DNA of 64,000 nucleotides from Spongospora subterranea f. sp. subterranea (Eukaryota; Endomyxa: Phytomyxea; Phytomyxea; Plasmodiophorida), in NCBI GenBank assembly GCA_049724395.1, contig JAUGWO010000229.1, positions 1 to 64,000 of the forward strand, in the 5' to 3' direction. The translations under genes were made by a program, and so were the position numbers. Under the pieces are notes generated by a model. The model searched no databases. It saw only the letters and a program-made list of their open reading frames with translations, and was not told the origin of the DNA. The number at the start of each line of letters is the position of its first letter. Positions within the stretch are counted from its first letter, which is position 1. Below, in pieces: positions 1 through 9,572 of this stretch.

Positions 1-65
1 ACAGTGGAGAGGCCCTAAGCGCCCAGTTATGATAAACCCAGAGTAAGGCTGATGGTTCGAGTTTA

Positions 66-1228
66 ATGAAAACGATGATTGACGAGAATGCTGGTGATGC
101 TGATGAGTTCAGTTCTGCAAGTATAGAAAACGGGATCTTGATCACAGAGAAACTGACAAGCAAATGGATATTGACTTTTCAGGAGCGGTTTAATATTGTT
201 TTACGACACCAGACTGGAAAATTAGCCGTCAGTCCTGCGCATCAAGAGCATATGGGAGAAACTTGTTGCTTTTCCCCTTGGTGAAGTTGGACGTCGTTTC
301 CGTTCCGGAGAATTGGATGAAACCTAGTCGAGAACGTTGATGAAACGCATTTCGTCATAAATATGGATAACGGTCGGACTCTCGGATTCAAGGGTGATGA
401 CGATGTAAAGTACGCTGATGTCTCTTCCGGTGGTGAAGGTATGACGATGATCGTTCGCGTAACTGGGGGATCAAATGCTGCGATCCAACCCCCCATGATG
501 ATTTCTATGAACAAGTCCCGTTCTTATCCCATCCGAGGTGTGCCAGACGATGTTGCTGGCGTCTGTTATCGGACAGACCCAAAAGGATGGAATAATGGCA
601 AAAGTTTTTCCATTATGGTGTAGAGAACCTCGAGCGATACGCAAGGACCCACATGGCGGCCAGCGGGAGATCTTCATGGATAATTGCGGGTGCCATAATG
701 TAACTGACGATCTTACGTCTGCACTGAACGACCTGAATGCTGTTATTCGGAAACTTCCAGCCAACGCAACACATCTTTGCCAGCCTTGCAATTCGTTCGT
801 AATTTCCAAGATTAAGCAAGAGTGATCCAATGCGTGGGAGTCCTACAAAATTGACATGATCAAACGTTAGTTGTGGGCTGAAGGAAGCGGAAAACTCCAG
901 AATCCTGATAAAAGATTTTTTCTGAAGTTGGCTGCAGAATCGGTCCGGAGGGTGAACCTGATGTGATCGTGAAGGCTTGACATACGCACGCAAGGCCAAG
1001 ATTCGCTGTGGCTTATCATTGAACATCAATGGCCTATGGGAGAATTGCAGTTATTCCCTGTTCTACAGAAAATTATTAAGAAGTATCCAGAACATTACAA
1101 GGGTTGTCCCGTTGGACCTCGGCGACAGGTTGCGACAGCCGAGAACCCTTCTCTTAAAAAAAGCGCCCTTACCTGGTGTGCATATATCAAGCCTTTTTAA
1201 TGACCATGATGTTCAATTAAACCAATAA
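66..1228 (+). mobile_element. Degraded pogo/Tigger-like DDE transposon
   Basis: Pieces of one transposase lie in different frames on the plus strand. Around 335-390 is a VDETHFVI block followed by a stretch resembling DDE_1 (pogo/Tigger) transposases: an F-K-G-D-D segment, SSGGEGMT near 420, and PIRGVPDDVAGVCYRT near 530. At 675-700 the second acidic block reads IFMDNCGCHN. At 755-800 comes LPANATHLCQPCNSFVI, the usual region after the DN motif. Around 975-1060 a C-terminal piece (TYARKAKIRCG, LSLNINGLWE) continues the family pattern. Stops and frame changes separate the pieces, at least three breaks, so no intact transposase remains. The left end lies at or beyond the window edge, and no terminal repeats could be assigned. 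The family call rests on remembered patterns of DDE_1 elements common in oomycete-like genomes. Confidence 0.75.
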
Positions 1229-1264
1229 GTTTCTGCGCAGCCAGCTTCACCGTATATTATTCGA

Positions 1265-1416
1265 CCCACACTAAATATGTAATTCGTCATTTAGTGTGGC
1301 CCACACTAAATCTGCCACCTATCAATTAGTGTGGGTTGGTAAATAGTGTGGCCCACACTAATTGCAGTGCGGTGTCTCGAAAAAAGAGTTCACATTTAGT
1401 GTGGCCCACACTAAAT
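1265..1416. repeat. Array of TTTAGTGTG-gcc-CACACTAAA palindromes
   Basis: Three near-identical 23-bp palindromes lie at 1289-1311, 1341-1363 and 1394-1416, with spacings of 52 and 53 bp. Each is an inverted TTTAGTGTG/CACACTAAA pair around a GCC centre. Half-sites sit at 1265-1276 (right half) and 1325-1334 (left half). The array ends just before the tyrosine-recombinase coding remnant, so it could be a terminus or recombinase-binding region of that element. That link is inference. Confidence 0.8.
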
Positions 1417-1429
1417 GTTGTAACCAGTG

Positions 1430-2620
1430 TAGTGGATGCTTGTTTCCCGGCAAGCGATGGTTCAGTTGTGGACGAAATATTGAACCTTTGCGGCCGATCA
1501 CATACGACGAGTTCAACAAGGTTTTCCAGGAGCTTTGCCGACGTCTTCTTCGTCGTCGGGGTCCTTTCGGCGTCCATTGCGCGCGAAAAACCGCATACCT
1601 GTTTGCAGTATGGTATGGCGCAAATCTCATTGAAGCAATGAAAGCAGCTCGCCATGCGGCCACAGTCAATGCAACCCGATACTACAAGGATGCGGGAGCC
1701 GTGATCAATCTGATCAAAGCCACAACGCCGTAAGCGATTAACAGGGTTATTTGCAGAAAATGAATGCGTTTGTCCAGTGACGACATCGTGAGCCGAGTAC
1801 AGCCAAAATGGCAACCGGTCTTCGTTGAAAGCGGGCATGTTGTCAGAGAAAACTTGACCATGCATTCACGACGTCCGGGGAACGAGCTACGCAGCTTGGT
1901 TGTTGTGGCTTCTGAGTATATCCAACGTCTACAATCGCGGCACTTCCTGGGATTTGTTGATCAAGGGCATGGTATTAGCTGCCAACTTTTAAGTCAGGCA
2001 ATTCTTCAACGAGAGGAAGTCGTCGACGACCCATTCCAGAGATACGCCAGTGCTCTACAGATAGCAAGGGCGAGTATGCCTGAATTGATGGTCGAAATCG
2101 ACCGCGCTGTACAGGCCATGTTAGAACATGTTCGCCAATCTGCAACAGTTACTGCTGCTGCCGTCGCCAATGTTGAATCGGTAACTTGTTCTGATCTCAA
2201 TTACTCCATTATAAGTCATTCGTGTATTATGGTATAGATCGAGCGAGTTGGTGACTCCCCCATCAGCAATGAGCTGCCGGTTGCGTCACAGGCGGTAGAG
2301 AAACGTCGGCAGCAAACGTTCGGCGACTTCGACATCGACCGTTCGCAACTGGGCAAGCTCAAAACCAGCCAGAAATTACAATTTTTGGTGGAGATCTGGC
2401 AGCAATGCCATGTGTTGATAGCGCCCGATACTCAAACCCGTTTCGGTTGTTTTTCTCGCAATCGTTGCGACCGTTGATTGAGTGCCTGACGGGCCATTTC
2501 CAGGGAGATCAAGCCGCTTTCACAGAGGCTTGGTCCACCCAGAAATGCAGGCACCGATTATTCGGCCGAGATTTTTGCAGTGGGAAGGAGCGTTGGACTT
2601 TGATGCGAACTCTGTAAATT
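1430..2620 (+). mobile_element. Crypton-like tyrosine recombinase remnant
   Basis: An open stretch at 1430-1733 carries the C-terminal half of a tyrosine-recombinase domain: GPFGVHCARKTAYLFAVW (an H-x2-R box), then AARHAAT and a terminal ATRYYKDA that supplies the candidate nucleophilic tyrosine. This order is typical of Cryptons (eukaryotic YR DNA transposons). A second open stretch at 1764-2237 and its continuation to about 2470 read as a helical tail. A segment near 2440-2540 (RFGCFSRNRCDR, then LTGHFQGDQAAFTEAW in the next frame) looks like a conserved C-terminal module seen after the YR domain in such proteins. The N-terminal half is missing and there are at least two frame breaks, so the copy is dead. 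Assignment to Crypton rather than another YR element is by the HxxR/Y pattern and the eukaryotic context. Confidence 0.65.
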
Positions 2621-2654
2621 ATTATTTATAAAACCCACTGTGGATAACACGCCC

Positions 2655-2835
2655 GTTGGATCATTGTTGATCAACCCCATTGGGTCATAGAACCCCCATT
2701 TGAGTCATTGTTGATAGAATTCCCGTTTGAGTCATCGATGATGAAACCCCCGGTTGAGAAATTGTTGATATAATTTCTGTTTGTAATGAATTCCCGTTTG
2801 CGTCATCAAATAATGATAAAATCCTTTGGGTTGAA
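2655..2835. repeat. Degenerate tandem repeat, about 30-40 bp unit
   Basis: Variants of CCCGTTTGAGTCATTGTTGAT recur about five times (near 2655, 2690, 2725, 2750 and 2790), with the spacing drifting between 30 and 45 bp. No coding potential is seen. It lies between the Crypton remnant and the GTAC-rich block. Confidence 0.6.
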
Positions 2836-2854
2836 TCACGAAGTACCCCGTGAC

Positions 2855-2935
2855 TTTTAAAAATAGGGTACGAGGTACGGTATAGGGTACGGTACAGAGC
2901 CTGTACCGTATACCTTTTCGGTGGGTGCGTACATA
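2855..2935. repeat. GTACGGTAC-rich block, left copy
   Basis: The short motif GGTACGGTA and its complement recur at least six times in 80 bp (for example at 2868-2900 and 2905-2915). Similar blocks lie at 3580-3665 and 5780-5935. The three blocks bracket the foldback element and the hAT transposase, so they may be subterminal repeats of the hAT element. No exact ends could be fixed. Confidence 0.5.
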
Positions 2936-3003
2936 CACCCGTAACCCGTTATTTATATGGAGCTGTCGTTGTCCGTTACGGAATAATCATTATTCTCGGA
3001 CAT

Positions 3004-3579
3004 GACATGCCCGTCAGTCCGTCACCGCGTCATCAAAGGTCTCGAGTGAAAATAGATATTGATATATAACCAGTTCACCACGTGATGGAAGATCTCAAGT
3101 CTTTAAAATACGAATGTTGTGGAATTTGAAGACTTGTCTGAGCAACCACTACTCACGACGGCTGGATCCTGCAAAAGGCACAAAGTTAGCTACGTCTCTA
3201 TAACCCAGAGGAGTTGTGGCTCCAGTCCGACTGCGACGCAGGATCCTTGATCCCGTGATTCAGCAGATGACGCTTCCATCCTGACGCGTTTATCGACGCA
3301 GAGAACCAATGCAAGCAGAAGCGGCACTGGGACTTAACAGCATTTGAATTTCGGTCACGATCAGCGTCATATTGCCTAACGTGAGCCCAAAGACGTAGCT
3401 GACTTTGTGCCTTTTGCGGGATCCAGCCGTCGTAAGTAGTGGTTCCTCAGATAAGTCTTCGAATTCCACAACATTCGTATTTACTGAAGACTCGAGATCT
3501 TCCATCACGTGGTGAACTTGTGATATATCAAATCTTATCTATTTTCGGTGATTTAGGAACACGGACTGACGGGCATGTC
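3004..3579. mobile_element. Foldback/MITE-like element with 180-200-bp inverted arms
   Basis: The left arm starts GACATGCCCGTCAGTCCGT at 3004 and the right arm ends with its reverse complement at 3579. The arms continue inward with good but imperfect pairing: a CACGTGATGGAAGATCTC block, an ATTCGTATTT/AAATACGAAT block, and a GGATCC...TTTTGC...GCACAAAG block. They run to about 3200 on the left and 3397 on the right, leaving a unique centre of about 195 bp. There is no transposase inside, so movement would have to be non-autonomous. It sits between two GTAC-rich blocks, which suggests insertion into an older element. No convincing target duplication was found. Confidence 0.8.
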
Positions 3580-4222
3580 GTACGTTAATACAGTACTGTA
3601 CTTTTATCGATGTGATGCACGACTAAAGGTATTGTACCGTACCGTACCTTGCCGAGTTCTATCCAAGCAGACCTTGCTCCCGTCGCCACCCAGCCCGAAA
3701 GAAACTGCATTTTTGCATAACTCTGTGGTTGATAACGTCGTGACGTCTCTCTCGCCTCATAATGTGGTAAAATGTACCGCCTTTCAGAAGTTGATTTTGA
3801 CGTTTCGCCCTGGCTATATTTTGCAATCAGTCAGGACGATTGGCAGACGCGTTTTGGAACTATACGTTATCACACATCCCTTGATCGCTGCATTCTTACA
3901 AGACCTTTTTTTTAGAATTTTCTTTATCGTTCGATGGCTGGACCAACTCCCATATGAAGGTATTTTCTGTAAATATTATCAATGTCTGTGGTAACTTGCC
4001 GTGTAAGTTGAGTTCAGACTTCTATCGCTTTTGTCAATCAATCAATTCTGTATTATTCTTGCTTCTCTTCCGGCAGACCTCTCTCGCAGGTTCCGCAGTC
4101 CGTGACGCATCTCTTCCAGTGACGCGGCCTTTGCTTTAGTCATGGTCCTGCCGTCTTACTGGTGGTCACGCCGTCTTCTAAGTTAATGCCTTCTGCAGGG
4201 AATATGTGCATTCGTTAGTCAT

Positions 4223-5618
4223 GTGAATACATACTTGATACATGTCCCAGACCTTCATGGTTTGGGGTTTCTGCAGGGGTTTTACATCGTAACGATTCAC
4301 TTCGTGAATCCAGCTGTAGGAAAGCTTCGCTGCATGCTCCTCAACGTATATAGGCCGGACCCTGGCGATGGAGTTGGAAAACGGTTATCGATCATGCTGT
4401 TTGATTTTCTGTCCTCTTTGGGAGACAATATTTTGCAGAAGGTCCGTGCCATTGTTACAGACAACGGTTCGGACGCAATTCCCGGAAATAATTTTGTCAA
4501 CCTTTGCAAGGAACGATGCTCAGAGGACCCCAATTTCCAGCCTTGCTGGTTGATTCGATGCGTCGATCACAGCATCCAGCTTGCTGTTAATGAAGCGCAA
4601 TCAAATCAATGATAAACTCCGGTGTATTCTTCCGGCGATTCGATTACACCGGAGCTTATCATTGATGATTGATGAAACGCAGCGCTTCATTAACAGCAAG
4701 CTGGATGCTATTTCAACGGAGGAGTGGCGACGCATTGGACACGTCGCTAACTTTCTCAAACCCATTCGAGAAATCATGGAAGGCTTAGCCGCAGAAACGA
4801 GTAGCACCATCTCCATGGTGCACGATCAAATTATTTCATATTCAACCATTGCGAGCAAGCCATTATCTCTAGTTTTGGGCCTGAGCTGATCAAACTTGCG
4901 GCACAGAGAATGGTGAACAAATTAGTTACCAACCGCAGCAAAGCTGAGTGGTGTTCACACCAAAATCGCTGAGTATTTGGATCCAAGGTTAGAGAAGCCT
5001 TATGATCCTGACGAAAAGAACGAATTGAAATCATTCATTCGTCAGTAAGTCAATCTGACATGTGTTCATGTGCAACGAGCCGATTCATTGATTCACAGGA
5101 TTCTGATCACCCAATATGAACTCCAATTGTCCCAAGATGGTGTGGTTCTTACAAATGCTTGCCCGATCGAAGCTTCCGACAGTGCTTTGCTGCTTCGTCG
5201 TCGTCGACTGACTCAAACACTTCCAATGCAAGACGAAGTGGACAAGTTTCGCAATGTCTACGAAAATGAGGACGTTGATCTCACATCCTACTGAATTTGC
5301 CATGCAAAAGCTTACCCTTATATGTTTCTCCTGGCAATGGATGTTCTTGCCATACCATCGTCATCTACAGCTGTGGAAAGGGCTAATTCTGAGGCAGGGC
5401 GAGAGTATTCAGATCACAGAATGTCACTGTCACCCAACATATTTACATCATCCATGTGTGTCCGATCATGGATGAACAACGGATTGGAGCCTCCCAAAGA
5501 CCGACATTCAGCCGCGAAAGCCCTGTCCTCAGACTTCAGTGACCGGCTCTCAGACCTTCAAGTTCAAGATGTCCAAGAAATCGTGATAGAGGAAGGTCAC
5601 GTGCCACCGGCAGGGTGA
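4223..5618 (+). mobile_element. Degraded hAT transposon (transposase region)
   Basis: Several plus-strand pieces form an hAT-type transposase. Residues from 4223 carry VRAIVTDNGSDAI (the TDN acid motif) and RCVDHSIQLAVNEA, the CxxH-type block. A middle piece (4700-4890) contains EEWRRIGHVANFLKPIREIMEGL, and a C-terminal dimerisation region from 5322 reads FLLAMDVLAIPSSSTAVERANSEAGR, the classic hAT_C signature. Frame changes and the inverted duplication at 4571-4709 interrupt the reading, so it is a dead copy with several breaks. The N-terminal zinc finger was not found. GTAC-rich blocks at 2855-2935, 3580-3665 and 5780-5935 could mark its ends, which is inference. Confidence 0.8.
4571..4709. 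repeat. Inverted duplication inside the hAT transposase
   Basis: The stretch starting AGCATCCAGCTTGCTGTTAA at 4571-4625 recurs as its reverse complement at 4645-4709, with about 20 bp between the arms. The left arm encodes the expected transposase continuation (HSIQLAVNEA); the right arm is the same DNA inverted, so the frame reads an abnormal sequence there. This is a local palindrome created by inverted duplication, not a normal part of the family. Confidence 0.8.
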
Positions 5619-5779
5619 TGAAAGTACTATAAAAATCATGTGTTCATCGCTATTGCAGAAGCATATAGATTAAAGTTGAATTCAAAATTAACGAAAATTG
5701 TTCGTGGTGCGCGGCTATGACGTGGCCTTTGTCTAAAAAACGATCACGCGGGTATTTCGGCCAGGGCCATGTTTTTGAG

Positions 5780-5935
5780 GGTACGGTGCAGGTACGGGTA
5801 CGGTACGACACAGCCGGTCTGTTAAAAGGTACAGGTAGTACAGCCATGACGTGTATCGTACCCGCTACGAACTAATAAATAGCCTAAATGGTACGGGTAT
5901 AGGTATTGAATTGGGTAAAATACCGTACTGGATGC
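5780..5935. repeat. GTACGGTAC-rich block, right copy
   Basis: Repeated GGTACGG, GTACGGGTACGGTAC and complementary GTACCGTA words lie downstream of the hAT C-terminus (5780-5805, 5830-5865, 5890-5930). The composition matches the blocks at 2855-2935 and 3580-3665. Confidence 0.5.
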
Positions 5936-6388
5936 CTTTCTGCTCGTTTTTTTTTCGGCACGGACGAGAATTTCATCCTGCCTGTTTTACATCATGGCGC
6001 CAATCTTGTCCAATTGTTGATGACGACGGAACCGCTGTTTGAGCTACTTCCAATTCTTAAGAAAACGAGAGAAGCCCAACGAAATCATGGCGATTGATTA
6101 CGGAAAAGAAAATGTTATTTATAGATAAAGGTTGTTCAGTCAATAACCGGTAGCTGAGATTTACCGTGGCATCCTGTAGATAATTATACACCTGAGTGTG
6201 TTTACAATTGACTGCGCACTGTGTTGGATCAGTTCAAATCATTGGATCAATTTGGATCCAAATCGAGTCCAGCCAACTGATTTGTGGAATATGGAGGAAC
6301 CGAGACTGACTGCGGCCTGCGTGTGTCCGCGGCCGGTCACCGTTCAGGTTAATCAATCCATCAAGATTCAACATCCATAGCAATCAAT
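5936..6388. other. Gene-free stretch upstream of the INO80 subunit gene
   Basis: No credible reading frame or RNA gene was seen here. A few GGATC/ATTGGATCA words repeat at 6225-6260. It presumably holds the promoter and 5' UTR of the gene starting at 6389, but no specific element can be named. Confidence 0.5.
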
Positions 6389-7129
6389 ATGTCGTCCGGT
6401 ATTCGTGTGCGGCTTCGCCGTAATTCCTCGTCGGAGTTCACGGTCGTGACGAATTCGTACGAAATCGTCGCCGTGCATCGTGGACCACCAATGAAGATCT
6501 CGCTGAGGAAAGTCGATGATGAGACCGATCCAGGTAGCGCCAGCGAGTCGGGTGAAAGTAGCAACGAGGAAATGGGCATCCATGAAGACAGATTAACAAA
6601 TCGCCAAAGATCGATGAGATTCGCAGACGAGGCGGAGGACGAGGAAGAAAATGAGGATGATGTCGACGCACCGGTTTTCACTGAGGAAGCTGCGCTCAGA
6701 AAAAGTGAGCTTCAAAGACGGAGGAAGCTCGCCATGGATCGTGTTGAAGAGGAAGCAAAGCAAGAAACAATCGAGAGACTTTTGAAGAAGACCAGCGTAA
6801 GAAAGCAAAGATCGGATAGAAACAAAAGAAATCGCGATGGGGGTTTTGTAAAAAAATCAGCAGAAGAGCGTCGCCAAGAAGAATCGCAAATCCCCCATCC
6901 TGGAATATATCGCTTTCGCATGTTTTCGGTGGACAATCATCATTCGCAATCATTGCTAACAATACCTCTTGGCTATAAATTTCCAGCTGAAGAAGCGGCG
7001 CCACCCCGCCAGCGCCCGAAATGCAGCGTCGAAACCTGTAGTCAGCCAAGGCGCTACACTTGTTCATCCAATATGCTCCCAGTATGCTCTTTATCATGTT
7101 ATCAGCGCATTAGAGCGAATCCATGCTAA
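6389..7129 (+). CDS. IES2: INO80 chromatin-remodelling complex subunit B (IES2-like)
   Basis: A single-exon protein of 246 residues. INO80B/Ies2 is a nuclear subunit of the INO80 nucleosome remodeller and stimulates its ATPase. Residues about 85-155 form the PAPA-1-like conserved region: LTNRQRSMRF, an acidic patch, then a charged helix with EAALRKSELQRRRKLAMDR and KQETIERLLKK. Around 170-200 lies a short beta-like segment (IYRFRMFSVDN, then TIPLGYKFP) that Ies2 proteins share. The C-terminus (about 212-240) is a HIT-type zinc finger with the spacing C-x4-C, C, C-x3-C (KCSVETC, RYTC, VCSLSC). The N-terminus is acidic and low-complexity. It is convergent with the cohesin gene, with 118 nt between the stop codons. 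Family assignment is firm because both the basic helix and the zinc finger are in the right order. Confidence 0.85.
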   Translation: MSSGIRVRLRRNSSSEFTVVTNSYEIVAVHRGPPMKISLRKVDDETDPGSASESGESSNEEMGIHEDRLTNRQRSMRFADEAEDEEENEDDVDAPVFTEEAALRKSELQRRRKLAMDRVEEEAKQETIERLLKKTSVRKQRSDRNKRNRDGGFVKKSAEERRQEESQIPHPGIYRFRMFSVDNHHSQSLLTIPLGYKFPAEEAAPPRQRPKCSVETCSQPRRYTCSSNMLPVCSLSCYQRIRANPC

Positions 7130-7247
7130 ATAAGCGTTTTTAACCAGACTTTAATTATTTATTTCAGTAAACAACTTTCTAAACCATGACAATAATTATA
7201 GCGAATAGCAAGAAACACTTCCTGAATCCTCAAACTCAGCTGTTGGA

Positions 7248-9125
7248 TCATCCCGAAACGGATATCATATCCGGAAGTGGCGTTTCATTGAACTGCTCCG
7301 CTCGCCCAATCCTGATATCACCGTATGGCGTTTCTTGCTGGATTTCAATGAATCCGTGTGTTTTCAGGATCAACGTCTCTAGGAAGATTGCAGCGGCGAC
7401 AGTACGGGATTTGCCCTGAATGAGTGGTTGCAGTGTAATCGATGATTCTTGTGTAGGTAGCTGATTGGAAAGAACGACGTACATTTTCTTAGTACGCTCA
7501 CTCCAATTTGAAAATGAGCTAGGTTTCTCGATATTCTCTGTAGCCGGATCATCCTCGAAATCTTCATTTTCCACAAGTCCTTGTATTTGATCGTCGAGCT
7601 TGCTAGAAACAATAACGTCGCGTTCCATTGAAAGAGGCTCAACAAACTCAACCTCAGGCTGATCATTGACGGTAAATGCGCTTTCATCAAAACCGTGCTC
7701 CTCCAGCTCCGGCTGGTCGGATATGGCATTACATTCCGCATTGTATTCTGCGTCGGCCATAAACTCAACCTCCTCACGATCATCAGTAAATGCAAAATCC
7801 ACGTTATCTTCAAACTGCACCTCGTCCGGTTGGCTTGGGACATCGTTGCTCTCAGAATTTACATTGCTCTCAAAACACAAGGCTACAAACTCAGTTAGCT
7901 GGTCTGAGAGATTGACAGAAGGCCGTGTGATCCAGCTTGGTAAAGATCCAGAACCGGAGCACAAGAGATTTTGTGATATTTGACGATCGTCGAGAGTTTC
8001 TCGTTTTCCGAGAACAAGCTGAGACGTGCTTTCTTCCATGACCTCTGATGATGTGATTTGGGTAGTGCTATCCGATTTCTCTGGGCGTTTTCGCTTTCGC
8101 GCAGCCTTGACAGCAATTTGGACTTCATTTAAGCTTCCTAAATCGTCCACTACAGGCGCATCAACAACATCGCCATCAACATGCATGAAATCATTGTCTT
8201 CATTAATGTTCATCGATATATCTTGCATCTCTGCCAGATTATGGTCCCAAAGCATTATCAGCGGGATTGTCTTTTCCTGCCAAATCAAAACTTTCATCGA
8301 TCTGAAAACATAAACCGATTAAAACTAACATGAATGATATTGAACAAAATTCATACCACAATATCAATAGGGACAAGCTGCTCTTCAAGATCAGGATGAG
8401 CATCACGAGGGATTTCGATAGATTCATCTAGAAATCGACTATGGTCGAGAGGTTCCATGTTGATGATATCTTCCTCTTCCATGCCGATTAAAGGATCAAC
8501 TTGATCTTCAATATTGTTGAACGCCTGACTTTGAGTAAGGTAAGCGTAATTATCCTCCTCTAAAGTAATATCTGACGCTCGTGCGACTTCATGACCGAAA
8601 TTATCATCTTGAAACTGGTCCAGACAGTCCAGTGGAATATCGGGAATGTCAAAGTCAAATTCGTTGTCTGGAACATCACCTAACGTGATTTGAGCTGAAC
8701 TGGCCATCGCGCTGGAAGCAGGCAATTCAAGGGCGCCAGCCCCAGGACGGAACGACATCTTTACTTTAGTCAACGCATCCTAATTATAACCCTTGAGAGA
8801 TAAGATACTCCAGAGACCAATAACGTTTGCAGACCTGAGTGTCTTCTTGAAGGTATTTGACTTTACGCTGATAAATTCTGACAACCCCCAATAGCAATTG
8901 CCCCGATAGTCGAAGAGCTAGGGGAGTCGCTGGCTGGCTCAGCTCCTGTGAGCATTCTGTCCAAGAAATAAGTCAAAACTCTATCCAACAAATGAAAAAG
9001 CCCCAACCTTCAATATTGGTTGAGACGACTACGGCCTTGGTCAATCGTTTATCTTGATGATGTGCAGCCAGCCAGACTTTGGCGAGGCTGCCTCGTTTCG
9101 TGAACAGTACCGAGGAAAAAAACAT
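7248..9125 (-). CDS. RAD21: Cohesin kleisin subunit RAD21/SCC1 (or REC8 paralogue)
   Basis: Kleisin that closes the SMC1-SMC3 ring and holds sister chromatids together in the nucleus. Reading the minus strand, I place four exons: 9125-9008, 8956-8835, 8779-8357 and 8276-7248, with introns of 51, 55, 77-80 nt. They join in phase to 563 residues. Exon 1 starts [18 protein letters not shown] followed by [12 protein letters not shown], the textbook Rad21/Rec8 N-terminus. Exon 2 gives [22 protein letters not shown], and exon 3 opens with the end of that domain (KVKMSFRPG). The middle is acidic and disordered, as expected for separase-cleavable kleisins. The C-terminus has the winged-helix block ([15 protein letters not shown], then [20 protein letters not shown]) that binds SMC1. 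The acceptor of intron 3 was chosen to keep the frame; a nearer AG would give a stop. Mitotic RAD21 and meiotic REC8 cannot be separated here. Confidence 0.9.
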
Positions 9126-9146
9126 GATGCCCAGATACCCGGTGAA

Positions 9147-9557
9147 TCAGGCAATGCCCAAGCCAGATCGGAAACCCCCCGACCAACGATCACCTTCGTT
9201 TGGAAACGAAACAAGTCCAGCACTATACAAGGTATAGAGGTGTACAATATATATACACTGCCGACTGTACCTGTCCCAAAAAGTGCGACTCGTATCACTG
9301 GACCAGGTTCGGCAAATTCGCGCCATTTTCTTGTCGATCTCTGGATCATGGTCTGTGGCAGGAAAACGTCCAGGTCTCTCTGGTTTCGAACGAAGCCATT
9401 CTATAGAAACAGAAACCATATCGGTATCGGGTTTCATCGCAATTTTGCTGAAATCAGAAATTCCTGCTCGCTGAGAAACAGATGGCATTGGAACATCGAT
9501 TACTCTAACTTTGTTGGCGCACGGCGATGAATCTCGTTCCTTGTCCAATTGCTTCAT
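9147..9557 (-). CDS. Unrecognised small protein
   Basis: A minus-strand frame of 136 residues begins 16 nt after the stop of the next upstream gene and ends 22 nt before the RAD21 start. The first 85 residues are charged and look coding (for example VSVSIEWLRSKPERPGRF, then DHDPEIDKKMARI). The last 50 are rich in Tyr, Ser and Gly and may be read-through of an unspliced 3' end; a GT...AG pair near 9316/9283 could shorten it. No family is recognised. It may instead be the leader region of RAD21. Confidence 0.3.
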   Translation of the reverse strand: MKQLDKERDSSPCANKVRVIDVPMPSVSQRAGISDFSKIAMKPDTDMVSVSIEWLRSKPERPGRFPATDHDPEIDKKMARICRTWSSDTSRTFWDRYSRQCIYIVHLYTLYSAGLVSFPNEGDRWSGGFRSGLGIA

Positions 9558-9572
9558 TGATCTGTTTATTTA

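Noticed and set aside
9054-9530. A 158-residue plus-strand frame upstream of RAD21.
   Set aside because: It is antisense to the reconstructed first exon of RAD21, whose translation matches the family precisely.
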